From: Deltaproteobacteria bacterium
GTDB lineage: Bacteria > Myxococcota_A > Polyangia > Polyangiales > JADJMO01
Assembly: GCA_025363655.1 (NCBI GenBank)
Contig: JANYDK010000118.1
Coordinates: 1 to 64,000, forward strand
Direction: 5' to 3'
Length of the DNA stretch: 64,000 bases
Part shown: positions 1 through 8,012 of the stretch, in pieces
How positions within the stretch are numbered: the first letter of the stretch is position 1
Layout: every line of letters starts with the position of its first letter
The notes under the pieces: model-generated
Databases searched by the model: none
The model's input: the letters and a program-made list of their open reading frames with translations, nothing else
What the model was told of the DNA's origin: nothing
Made by a program: the position numbers and the translations under genes

Positions 1-1097
1 TGCTCGCGCTCGTGCTCGCGATTGTGTGCTTCGCGTCTCCGGCGTCGGCGCATCAAGCCGGCGTCTCGAGCAGCCGTTGGAGTCTTCACGGCGTCGTCGC
101 GAGCGCGCAGATCGTCTTCGCCAACGCCGAGCTCGCGCGCGCCTTGCCCGACCTCGACGGCGATCACGACGGCGCCCTCTCCGCCGCCGAGCTCGACGCT
201 GGAAGCGCCATTTTTTCGCGCGAAATCGCCGCGCGGACGACGCTCGTGGGAGACGCGGCGGCCTGCCCGGTGATCTCGAAGGGCGCGTCGCTCACCGAGC
301 AAGACGGCGTCGTCGTCGCGCTCGAAGCGACGTGCACCTCCCGCCCGCAGAAGCTCACGTTGCACAACGGCTTCCTCGAGGTGCTCCCCGCCGCCCATCG
401 CGATCTCGTCACCTTCGACACCGGCGATGGCAAAGGCGCGCGCGAAGCCGTGACCGTGCTCGCGAACATGGACGTCACCCTCGACGTCGGCGCACCGACC
501 GAAGGCAACGCCACCTTTCGCTCGCTCCTCTTCCTCGGCGTCGAGCACATCCTCACCGGCTACGACCACCTCGTCTTCATCTTCGGACTCGTGGTCGCCG
601 GCGGACGCCTCCGTTCGCTCGCCTTCGCGCTCACCGCGTTCACCGTCTCGCACTCGATCTCGCTCGCGCTCGCGGTGCTCGGCGTGTGGGCCCCGAGCTC
701 GTCGATCGTCGAGCCGGCGATCGCGCTCTCGATCGCCTACGTCGGCCTGGAGAACCTCTGGCAGGCGCGAAAGCATCACAAAAACGAGGATAAATCGCTC
801 GATCCAGCGAGACGACGTTGGATGCTCACCTTCCCCTTCGGCCTCATCCACGGCTTCGGGTTCGCCGGTGCGCTCGCCGAAATCGGCCTCCCGCGCGCGC
901 GCATTCCGGGCGCGCTCGTCGCCTTCAACCTCGGCGTCGAGCTCGGTCAGCTCGCGGTCCTCGCGGTCGTCCTCCCGCTGCTCGTCTACGTGCGTCGCTG
1001 GGCGATCGTTCGCGGCCTCGGAACCACGCTGGCGAACGCCGCCATCGTCGTCGCCGGCTGCGTTTGGTTCGTTCTGCGTGTGCTCGGCAAGGCCTAG
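1..1097 (+). CDS. HupE/UreJ_2-family membrane permease, 5' partial
   Basis: Probable inner-membrane transporter of the HupE/UreJ_2 family, members of which are linked to nickel or cobalt uptake. A GTG at position 12 could start it, but the frame stays open to the window edge and reads as more signal peptide (Leu-Ala-Leu-Val), so the true start is probably outside. A signal sequence ending ASPASA is followed by an EF-hand-like loop (D47 to E60, DLDGDHDGALSAAE) and then about six hydrophobic segments. The family motifs GVEHILTGYDHLVFI and FGLIHGFGFAGAL are both present. The family is clear; the metal is inferred, and the presumed periplasmic EF-hand-like loop suggests divalent-cation sensing or binding. 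Confidence 0.85.
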   Translation, partial: LALVLAIVCFASPASAHQAGVSSSRWSLHGVVASAQIVFANAELARALPDLDGDHDGALSAAELDAGSAIFSREIAARTTLVGDAAACPVISKGASLTEQDGVVVALEATCTSRPQKLTLHNGFLEVLPAAHRDLVTFDTGDGKGAREAVTVLANMDVTLDVGAPTEGNATFRSLLFLGVEHILTGYDHLVFIFGLVVAGGRLRSLAFALTAFTVSHSISLALAVLGVWAPSSSIVEPAIALSIAYVGLENLWQARKHHKNEDKSLDPARRRWMLTFPFGLIHGFGFAGALAEIGLPRARIPGALVAFNLGVELGQLAVLAVVLPLLVYVRRWAIVRGLGTTLANAAIVVAGCVWFVLRVLGKA

Positions 1098-1101
1098 CGT
1101 C

Positions 1102-2622
1102 TCAAACGAACTCGACGCCTTGCGCGAGGGGGAGATCTTTCCCGCCGTTGATCGTGCACGTCTGGCGGCGCATGTACGTCTTCCACGAATCGGAGCCCGA
1201 CTCGCGACCACCGCCCGTGTCTTTCTCACCGCCAAACGCGCCGCCGATCTCCGCGCCGCTGGTGCCCAAGTTGACGTTGGCGATGCCGCAGTCGGAGCCC
1301 GCAGCCGAGAGAAAACGCTCCGACGCGCGCACGCTGTCGGTGAAGATGGCGCTCGAGAGTCCTTGCGGCACCGCGTTTTGCGCGGCGATCGCCCCCTCGA
1401 GATCGTCGACGAGGAAGACGTAGAGTATCGGCGCGAACGTCTCTTCCCACGCGATGGGGAAGGCGTCGTGCGTCGTCGCTTGGATGAGCGTCGGCTCGAC
1501 GAAGTACCCCGGGCGATCGAGCACCTTGCCGCCGCAGAGGACCTTCCCCCCCTGCGACTTCGCCGCTTCGATCGCGGACGCATAGCGCGCGACCGAGGCC
1601 GGACCGACGAGCGGCCCGACGAGCGTGCGCGGATCGAGCGGGTCTCCCATCGACACCGAACCGAACGCGCGAATCAGACGCTCGATCACCTGCGGAGCGA
1701 TTTTGCGCTGGAGAAACAGCCTGCGCGTCGTCGTGCACCGTTGGCCCGCGGTGCCGACCGAGCCGAAGGTGACCGCGCGCACGACGAGGTCGACGTCGGC
1801 GTCGTCGAGGACGATGATCGCATTGTTGCCACCGAGCTCGAGGAGACTCCGACCGAGCCGCTGCGCCACCCGCGTCGCCACCGTGCGCCCGACCTCGATC
1901 GAACCGGTGAACGAAACGAGCGGAAATCGCGGGTCGTCGGCCATCCACCCGCCGACGTCGGCTCCCCCGGTCGCGAGCGAGAAGACGCCCGCCGCGTCAT
2001 GCTCGTCCATCGCGCGATTGCACAACGTCTGCACCGCGAGGCTGCACAGCGGCGTCCGCGGCGAGGGCTTCCACACGCAGGTGTCACCACACACCGCCGC
2101 GAGCGCCGCGTTCCACGCCCAAACCGCGATCGGAAAATTGAACGCGGTGACGATTCCCACCGGACCGAGCGGATGCCACTGCTCGATCATCCGATGATTC
2201 GGCCGCTCCGACGCGATGGTCAGTCCATGCAGTTGCCGCGAGAGCCCGACCGCGAGCTCGCAGACGTCGATCATCTCCTGCACCTCACCGAGCCCTTCGG
2301 CGCGAATCTTCCCCATCTCGAGCGACACCAGCTCGCCGAGCGACTCCTTGTGATGTCGCAAGAGCTCGCCGAGCCGCCGCACGAGCTCTCCACGCTTCGG
2401 CGCCGGCCGCATCCGCCACTCGAGAAATCGAGCCTTCGCCTTCTCGACGACGGCGTCGTACTCGGCGCGCGTACACCCATGCAACTTGGCGAGGACGTGC
2501 CCGTTGTTGGGGTTGATGGAGGTTTGGATCTCGCCGGTGGTGGGGAGCCATTTGCCGGTGCAGGCGCCGGGGGCTTCGGCGGGGACGCCGAGGTTGGCGA
2601 GAAGCTCGTTCTTGTTGATCAT
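1102..2622 (-). CDS. ALDH7-type aldehyde dehydrogenase (aminoadipate-semialdehyde dehydrogenase-like)
   Basis: NAD-dependent aldehyde dehydrogenase of 506 residues, full length for the family. It has N162 (in TAFNFPIA), general base E262 (LELGGNN) and nucleophile C296 (GTAGQRCTTTRR). The segments GEVQEMIDVCELAVGLSRQL and the Cys-rich cofactor region match the antiquitin/ALDH7 branch, whose members oxidise alpha-aminoadipate semialdehyde in lysine breakdown. The ATG at 2622 lies 53 bases from the divergent reductase start. It converges on the permease gene with a 4-base gap. No lysine-pathway neighbours are visible, so the substrate is an inference from family. Confidence 0.9.
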   Translation of the reverse strand: MINKNELLANLGVPAEAPGACTGKWLPTTGEIQTSINPNNGHVLAKLHGCTRAEYDAVVEKAKARFLEWRMRPAPKRGELVRRLGELLRHHKESLGELVSLEMGKIRAEGLGEVQEMIDVCELAVGLSRQLHGLTIASERPNHRMIEQWHPLGPVGIVTAFNFPIAVWAWNAALAAVCGDTCVWKPSPRTPLCSLAVQTLCNRAMDEHDAAGVFSLATGGADVGGWMADDPRFPLVSFTGSIEVGRTVATRVAQRLGRSLLELGGNNAIIVLDDADVDLVVRAVTFGSVGTAGQRCTTTRRLFLQRKIAPQVIERLIRAFGSVSMGDPLDPRTLVGPLVGPASVARYASAIEAAKSQGGKVLCGGKVLDRPGYFVEPTLIQATTHDAFPIAWEETFAPILYVFLVDDLEGAIAAQNAVPQGLSSAIFTDSVRASERFLSAAGSDCGIANVNLGTSGAEIGGAFGGEKDTGGGRESGSDSWKTYMRRQTCTINGGKDLPLAQGVEFV

Positions 2623-2674
2623 GCAAAGGAGAGTAACGCGAGTAGGTCCGCGGTCTACATGCTACGGCTCTCTC

Positions 2675-3673
2675 ATGCGCATCGGAGTCCTCGGCGCTGG
2701 CGCCATCGGCTGCTATCTGGGCGGCAAGCTGGCCCTCGCCGGCCATGACGTGATCTTCGTCGGACGCCTCGGTGACGAGATACGTGCGCACGGCCTGACG
2801 CTCACCGACTACACGGGCGCGCGCGCGGTGCTCGAGGCGGCGCGCGTGCGTTACGAGAGTGAGGCGAGTGCGCTTTCGGACGTCGACGTCGTGCTCGTCA
2901 CGGTGAAGTCGGCAGCTACGGAAGACGCAGCGCGTCCGCTCGCTTCGCTGCTGAAGAAGAGCGCCACCCTCGTCAGCCTTCAGAACGGCGTCTCCAATCC
3001 CGATCGTCTGCGCGGCGTCTTGCCGGGGCATGTCGTCGTCGCGGGGATGGTGCCGTTCAACGTCGCGCACGGTGGCGAGGGGAAGTTTCACAATGGGACG
3101 AGCGGGCCACTTTCGCTCGAACGGCGTGGGGCCGAAGGAGCACTCGAAGGTGCGCTGCGCGGCGCCGGTTTCGCGGTCGAGCTGCACGACGATCTCACGC
3201 GCATCCAGTGGACCAAGCTGGTCATCAACCTCAACAATGCCGTCAACGCGCTCGCGGGAATCCCTCTTCGGGCGCAGCTCGACGATCGTCGCTATCGACG
3301 CGCGATGGCGTTGTGCGTGCGCGAGGGGCTCACGGTGTTGCGCGCGGCGGGCATCAAGCCGGTGCGCGTGGGGCGCATTCTTCCATCGGTCGCGCCGTTC
3401 GTGCTCGGGCTCCCCGACGTGCTCTTTCGCGTCATCGCCGCGCGTATGGTCTCGGTCGACGACAAGGCGCGCTCCTCGATGCTCGACGATCTCGATCGTC
3501 GTCGCATCACCGAGGTCGATTGGCTCAACGGTGAGATCCTCCGCTTGGCCGAAGCGCACGGCGTCCCGGCGCCGGTCAATCGCACGATCACGGCTCTGGT
3601 GAAGCAGGCTGAAACGGCGCGCGCTGGATCGCCGAAAATTCCTGCCGATCGATTGCTCGACCTGCTCGCTTGA
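2675..3673 (+). CDS. 2-dehydropantoate 2-reductase family protein (ApbA/PanE-like)
   Basis: NADPH-dependent ketoacid reductase of 332 residues, normal length. The N-terminal dinucleotide site is GAGAIG (residues 7-12). The catalytic Lys region WTKLVINLNNAVNAL and the C-terminal DWLNGEIL segment, with the conserved Glu, match ketopantoate reductases. The open frame runs upstream to 2486, but the ATG at 2675 directly precedes the Rossmann strand MRIGVLGAG and is the likely start. It is divergent from the aldehyde dehydrogenase. The family contains many paralogues acting on other 2-ketoacids, so a role in pantothenate synthesis is not certain. Confidence 0.88.
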   Translation: MRIGVLGAGAIGCYLGGKLALAGHDVIFVGRLGDEIRAHGLTLTDYTGARAVLEAARVRYESEASALSDVDVVLVTVKSAATEDAARPLASLLKKSATLVSLQNGVSNPDRLRGVLPGHVVVAGMVPFNVAHGGEGKFHNGTSGPLSLERRGAEGALEGALRGAGFAVELHDDLTRIQWTKLVINLNNAVNALAGIPLRAQLDDRRYRRAMALCVREGLTVLRAAGIKPVRVGRILPSVAPFVLGLPDVLFRVIAARMVSVDDKARSSMLDDLDRRRITEVDWLNGEILRLAEAHGVPAPVNRTITALVKQAETARAGSPKIPADRLLDLLA

Positions 3674-3730
3674 GCTGGACCGGGGTGCTACGGTCCACCC
3701 TGGGCGGCACGTCGCAGGCCCGGAGGGTCC

Positions 3731-4114
3731 ATGTTTCATCGAAATAGCGAAGCCGCAGAGCGCATGAAGCGACGTCAAGCCGCCGAAGACTCTGCCCCCC
3801 GATTGTCCGACTCCATCCCGTCGTTGCAGACCCTACGTCTCAACTTGCGATATCGCCGCGGCGACATCCGCGCCGACGAGGCGACGCACCTGAAAATCGT
3901 GGTCGTTCCGCGCGCCCCGTCCCTCTTTCTCATCGCTTGCGCCGACAAAGAGTGCCGCGACGGCGGACACGACGTCACCCGCATGATGATGGACGGCCTT
4001 CACCAGAAGCGCGCCACCATCACCGGCGAAGACCCGTGCAACGGCACCCTCGGCTCGGCGCAGAGCCCCTGCACCTGCGTGCTCATCTTCGAGGCCAACG
4101 CCACCTACGGTTGA
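3731..4114 (+). CDS. hypothetical protein, 127 aa
   Basis: I do not recognise a family. The ATG follows a good Shine-Dalgarno (GGAGG, 6 bases upstream). The predicted protein is soluble, has a basic N terminus (MKRRQ) and four Cys clustered in the second half (ACADKEC, EDPCNG, SPCTC). The segment DGGHDVTRMMMDGLHQ and the flanking beta-like strands (LKIVVVP, LFLIACA) suggest a small alpha/beta fold. Codon use matches its neighbours, and it stands alone between the reductase and the Ohr gene. The Cys pattern could bind a metal, but that is speculation. Confidence 0.6.
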   Translation: MFHRNSEAAERMKRRQAAEDSAPRLSDSIPSLQTLRLNLRYRRGDIRADEATHLKIVVVPRAPSLFLIACADKECRDGGHDVTRMMMDGLHQKRATITGEDPCNGTLGSAQSPCTCVLIFEANATYG

Positions 4115-4157
4115 TCGAGCTCATCGATCTCACCTGCGGCTCGGTCCGCTCGCTACA

Positions 4158-4570
<413 letters not shown>

Positions 4571-4574
<4 letters not shown>

Positions 4575-5101
4575 GATCGTTTCTCCTTCTTGTTCTTCGT
4601 TTTGGCTTTGGATTTCGACTTCGTCTTCGTGAGCTTCGTGTCGTCGCCGGCGTTCTCCACGTTCGGCATCGCAGCGGGCATCGATCGCAAGAGGCGAAGG
4701 ACGTCGGTTCGAAGCCGCACCACCGCGTCGACCGAGAGGCCCATCGCGCAGAGCATGCTCTTCGGGATCTCCCGCGCCTGCTTCTTCGCGCCCTTCCCCG
4801 CGGCCGTGAGCCGCACGTGGACCACGCGGCCATCGACGCCGTCACGCTCGCGAACGACGAGGCCCCGCGCCTCCATCCGCTTCACGAGCGGCGTCAGCGT
4901 TCCCGAGTCGAGCATGAGCCGCTCGCCGAGCCGCGAAATGGTGGCCTCGCCCTCTTCCCAGAGGACGAGGAGCACGAGGTACTGCGGATAGGTGATGCCG
5001 AGCGGGGCGAGGATGGGCCCATACGCCTGGACGACCGCACGCGAGGTGGCGTGGAGGGCGAAGCAGAGCTGGGCATCGAGACGGAGGGCCGCGTCGAGCA
5101 T
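4571..5101 (-). CDS. ohrR: MarR-family organic-peroxide sensor OhrR
   Basis: Winged-helix repressor that releases DNA when its reactive Cys is oxidised by organic peroxides. With the ATG at 5101, the N terminus reads MLDAALRLDAQLCFALHATS, placing the Cys at residue 13, matching the sensor Cys15 of Bacillus OhrR. The MarR core follows (ITYPQYLVLLVLW; wing with RERDGVDGR). The C terminus ends in an unusual Lys-rich tail (repeated K-S/T-K), longer than standard OhrR. In-frame alternatives at 5119 (ATG) and 5131 (TTG) would fall inside the palindromic operator and lack a ribosome-binding site. Confidence 0.88.
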
Positions 5102-5105
5102 ATGG

Positions 5106-5132
5106 ATTGTGTACAACATGATTGTGCACAAT
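5106..5132. promoter_or_regulatory. Tandem palindromic OhrR-type operator
   Basis: Two closely related 12-base palindromes lie just upstream of ohrR: ATTGTGTACAAC (5106-5117, one mismatch) and the perfect ATTGTGCACAAT (5121-5132). They are spaced 15 bases centre to centre. The TACAA/TTGTA character fits known OhrR operators, which suggests autoregulation of the ohrR-ohr operon. The region is notably A/T-rich for this genome. Confidence 0.7.
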
Positions 5133-5174
5133 GCAAGTGGCGGGGGCCGTGCGCGTCGCGATCTCGTCCGGTCG

Positions 5175-6308
5175 CTACTTCGCCACCGCGCCGATCAGCG
5201 CCCCACCCGCGATGAGCCACGTCGGATTCACCCTCCACTTCACGAGCACCACCGTGCTCACGACCGAGAGCGCGATCGTCGGCACGTCGATCAGCGACGC
5301 GCGGCCCAGTTGGAAAGCGACGACGGTCATGAGGGCGAAGGATGCGGCGTTGACACCGTCGAGAAAGGCGCTGGCGGCGGGGGAGCTTCGGACGCGGGCG
5401 ACGAGCGGTTTGATCGCGGCGACGAGGAGGAAGCCGGGGAGGAAGATGGCGAAGGTGGCGACGAGGGCGCCGAGGGGACCGGCGAGCAGGTAGCCGATGA
5501 ACGTGGCCGTGGTGAAGACGGGGCCGGGGGTGAGCTGGCCGACGGCGACGGCGTCGACGAGCTGCGCTTCGGTGAGCCAGTGGAGGCGCGTGACCAAATC
5601 TTCGCGGAGGAAGGCGAGGAGGACGTAGCCGCTGCCGAAGACGAGGGCGCCGACCTTGAGGAAGGTGACGAAGAGGGCGACGAGCCCGACGGAGGCAGGG
5701 GCTGCCGCGAGGGGCGCGAAGAGCAGGAAGGATGGAGACGGTGGATTCGTATCTTTGCGAACGCCGAGACGCGCGAATGCCAAAGCGACCAGGCCGGCGA
5801 CGACGAGGACCGCGAGCATGTCGAAGCCGAAGGCAGCGGCGAGGCCGGCGGCGAGGGCGATCGCGATCAGCGCGAACGTCTTCAAGGCCTTGGGCGCGAG
5901 CGCGACGATGGCTTGGGTGACGACGCCGATGATGATCGGTTTGATTCCGTAGAGCACGCCGGCTACGCGGGGCAGACTGCCGTAGCGGAGGTAGACCGCG
6001 GCGAGGGCGGCGCTGAGGAGCGCTGCGGGGAGGATGAAGCAGGCGCCGGCGACCAGGAGGCCGAGGACGCCAGCGGTCTCGTAGCCGATGAAGACCGCGA
6101 GCTCGCTCGAGCTCGGACCGGGGATGAGGTTGGCGGCGCCGAGCATGTCGAGAAATCGCTGCGAATCCAGCCATTTTCGTCGCTGCACGACCTCGTCCTC
6201 CATCAGCGCTACGTGCGCGGCCGGCCCACCGAAGGCGGTGAGGCCGAGACGGAGAAAGAGCACCGCGAGCTCGCGGAGCGGGACGCGCGTCGTCACTCGT
6301 CGATCCAA
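5175..6308 (-). CDS. chrA: Chromate transporter ChrA (two CHR domains)
   Basis: Inner-membrane CHR-family anion transporter of 377 residues. Two homologous halves are visible. The first has LRLGLTAFGGPAAHVALM and ANLIPGPSSSELAVFIGY; the second has FLKVGALVFGSGYVLLAFL and VGQLTPGPVFTTATFIGYL. The FGGP and PGP motifs are hallmarks of long-chain ChrA proteins, which export chromate. About ten hydrophobic segments are present. It follows the DUF2277 gene by 7 bases, so they are probably co-transcribed. Some family members have no proven chromate role. Confidence 0.9.
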   Translation of the reverse strand: MDRRVTTRVPLRELAVLFLRLGLTAFGGPAAHVALMEDEVVQRRKWLDSQRFLDMLGAANLIPGPSSSELAVFIGYETAGVLGLLVAGACFILPAALLSAALAAVYLRYGSLPRVAGVLYGIKPIIIGVVTQAIVALAPKALKTFALIAIALAAGLAAAFGFDMLAVLVVAGLVALAFARLGVRKDTNPPSPSFLLFAPLAAAPASVGLVALFVTFLKVGALVFGSGYVLLAFLREDLVTRLHWLTEAQLVDAVAVGQLTPGPVFTTATFIGYLLAGPLGALVATFAIFLPGFLLVAAIKPLVARVRSSPAASAFLDGVNAASFALMTVVAFQLGRASLIDVPTIALSVVSTVVLVKWRVNPTWLIAGGALIGAVAK

Positions 6309-6315
6309 TCGGCGC

Positions 6316-6591
6316 CTACTTCGCTCGCTTCTCTCGTTGGGCGAAGCGAGCCCGCGCCTTCTCGCGTTCGTGCTCGCGCGTGTGGGCGTCGCCGCGCGGA
6401 TGGAGCGCGTGGAGGAGCCGGTGCGTGCTCGCCGCTATCTCGTCGACCGCGCGCTCGAAGGCCTCGCGATCGGCGACCGACGGTGCGCGCGTGCCGCTCA
6501 CCTTGCGGACGAATTGGAGCGCGGCGTCGCGCATTTCGGCTTCGGTGGTCGGCGGCTCGAAGTGGTGGAGCAGGCGGATGTTCCGGCACAT
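6316..6591 (-). CDS. DUF2277 family protein
   Basis: Small protein of 91 residues. Its N terminus MCRNIRLLHHFEPP is the signature of the DUF2277 family (MCRNI followed by a basic and hydrophobic stretch), which fixes the start at the ATG at 6591, although the frame is open to 6972. The middle helix (RDAALQFVRKVSG) and the C-terminal Arg/Glu-rich helix are typical. The family has no assigned function. It lies immediately upstream of chrA in the same direction. Confidence 0.85.
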   Translation of the reverse strand: MCRNIRLLHHFEPPTTEAEMRDAALQFVRKVSGTRAPSVADREAFERAVDEIAASTHRLLHALHPRGDAHTREHEREKARARFAQREKRAK

Positions 6592-6623
6592 GACCCGAAG
6601 GCTAGGCCCGGCGTGCGCGTGTC

Positions 6624-7964
6624 TCAACGCAAGAGCGGCCAGATGAGCCCGAGAAGAACGCTCCCGAGCGCCGCGTACCCGCCGACCAAGGCGGTGAAAT
6701 AGGGCCTGTTTTTCCCAACGAAACGGCGAAGGATGATCGCGAAGAGGAGCGCGTGCGGGAGACCGAGGAGGAGAAAGCCGAGCGCGAGGCCCGGCCACCT
6801 CGAATCGTAGTTGAGATCGCGCGAGCCCTTCGAGCGCAGGTGCTCGCCGATGGAGAGCGGATCGACCCGCTTCAAGTCGGCGTCGAAGGACGCGTAGCAA
6901 CCGCTGGCGCTGACGAGCGTGAAGCCGCCGGTGGCGCGCGGGAGGAAGGTCGCGGTGACGAGATCGGCGCAATCGAAGAGGCGCGTCGGCGTCGCCTCAC
7001 GGAGGTGAATGCCTTCGGTGCGATCTTCGAGCGAGAGTTGGACGTCACCGTAAACCGAGTGACGGCCGAGGACGAGATCGCGTCCGGCGAAGGGCACGAA
7101 CGCCTCGCCGTCGACGACCTGCTGCAGCCGAGTACGTACGACGCGTCCGCCGTCACGAACGAAGCGCGCCCGATCGGGGTCGAAGTCGCCGTATTCGAGC
7201 TCGCCGTCGCTCAGACGGACGACGTCGGTGCCGTCTTCGCCGAGCTCGCGATACTCGTTGCTCCCGGTTTGCACGATGAAGTGCCACGAGGGCGGCGCCG
7301 CGCTTCGATAGGCGCGGATGAACATCATGGTCGGCGCCACGACCGAGACGATCGCCGACTTGGCGACGTCGCGAACCTCCGGTTCGGCGCCGGGCGCGAG
7401 ACGGACGACGACGGCGCGCGGCTCGGGGAGAGTTTCCACGACCGCCACCTCGAGCACGCCTTCGTCGAAGAACATGCCGAAGACCTCGCCCGTCGGGAGC
7501 GGCACCGGCGAGCGAATCCAGCCGTCTTTTCCCGCGACGCCAGCGACGCGCCCGACGCCGACGGTGGTGGTGACGATCGCCAGCGCGCCGTCCTTCGCGA
7601 AGAGGAGACGCTCGACTCGCTTCGGCTGCGTGCCTGCTTCCCACACCCACTTCGCGGCCGCTGTGTTCTCTTTCGGATCGACGAGCACCAGCGCGCCGTT
7701 GGGGAACGTCGTCGTCCCGGGTGCGCAGGTGATCCACACGCGCTCGCCATCGACGATCGACGTCAGCCCCTCGACGGGCGTGCACGTCGCGTACGGCGCG
7801 CCCATCCAAATTTTCTCGTTCGACGGGCCCGTCCACGCTGCGCGTCTCGGCGCGGTCACCCAAGCAGCGCGCCCGCGGACCTTGCTCCAGGTCTGCGCGG
7901 TGAGGGCGAGGGCGACGAAGAACGAGAGAAATAACGCCAGTTTGATGCGGAACTCACGCGACAC
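6624..7964 (-). CDS. Membrane-anchored hypothetical protein, 446 aa
   Basis: I do not recognise a family. An N-terminal signal anchor (LALFLSFFVALALTA, residues 8-22) is followed by a large, probably extracytoplasmic beta-rich region of about 360 residues. The C terminus has two transmembrane helices (LALGFLLLGLPHALLFAIIL and YFTALVGGYAALGSVLLGLI). The middle has repeated short strands with acidic turns, which could be a beta-propeller, but no clear repeat period is visible. It sits between the DUF2277 gene and a TonB receptor, all leftward. Confidence 0.7.
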   Translation of the reverse strand: MSREFRIKLALFLSFFVALALTAQTWSKVRGRAAWVTAPRRAAWTGPSNEKIWMGAPYATCTPVEGLTSIVDGERVWITCAPGTTTFPNGALVLVDPKENTAAAKWVWEAGTQPKRVERLLFAKDGALAIVTTTVGVGRVAGVAGKDGWIRSPVPLPTGEVFGMFFDEGVLEVAVVETLPEPRAVVVRLAPGAEPEVRDVAKSAIVSVVAPTMMFIRAYRSAAPPSWHFIVQTGSNEYRELGEDGTDVVRLSDGELEYGDFDPDRARFVRDGGRVVRTRLQQVVDGEAFVPFAGRDLVLGRHSVYGDVQLSLEDRTEGIHLREATPTRLFDCADLVTATFLPRATGGFTLVSASGCYASFDADLKRVDPLSIGEHLRSKGSRDLNYDSRWPGLALGFLLLGLPHALLFAIILRRFVGKNRPYFTALVGGYAALGSVLLGLIWPLLR

Positions 7965-8012
7965 CGGCGCACCCTAGCACCGTCGCCCGCTCACCCATAC
8001 TTCACCCATACT

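Noticed and set aside
868-2748. Rightward open frame opposite the aldehyde dehydrogenase
   Set aside because: Arg-rich composition typical of antisense frames; the ALDH motifs are intact on the other strand.
5102-5131. OhrR starting at the upstream TTG (5131) or ATG (5119)
   Set aside because: Those codons lie inside the palindromic operator, and the family N terminus fits the ATG at 5101 better.
6316-6972. 218-codon frame including the DUF2277 gene
   Set aside because: Residues before MCRNI are low-complexity Arg-rich, and the family begins at MCRNI.
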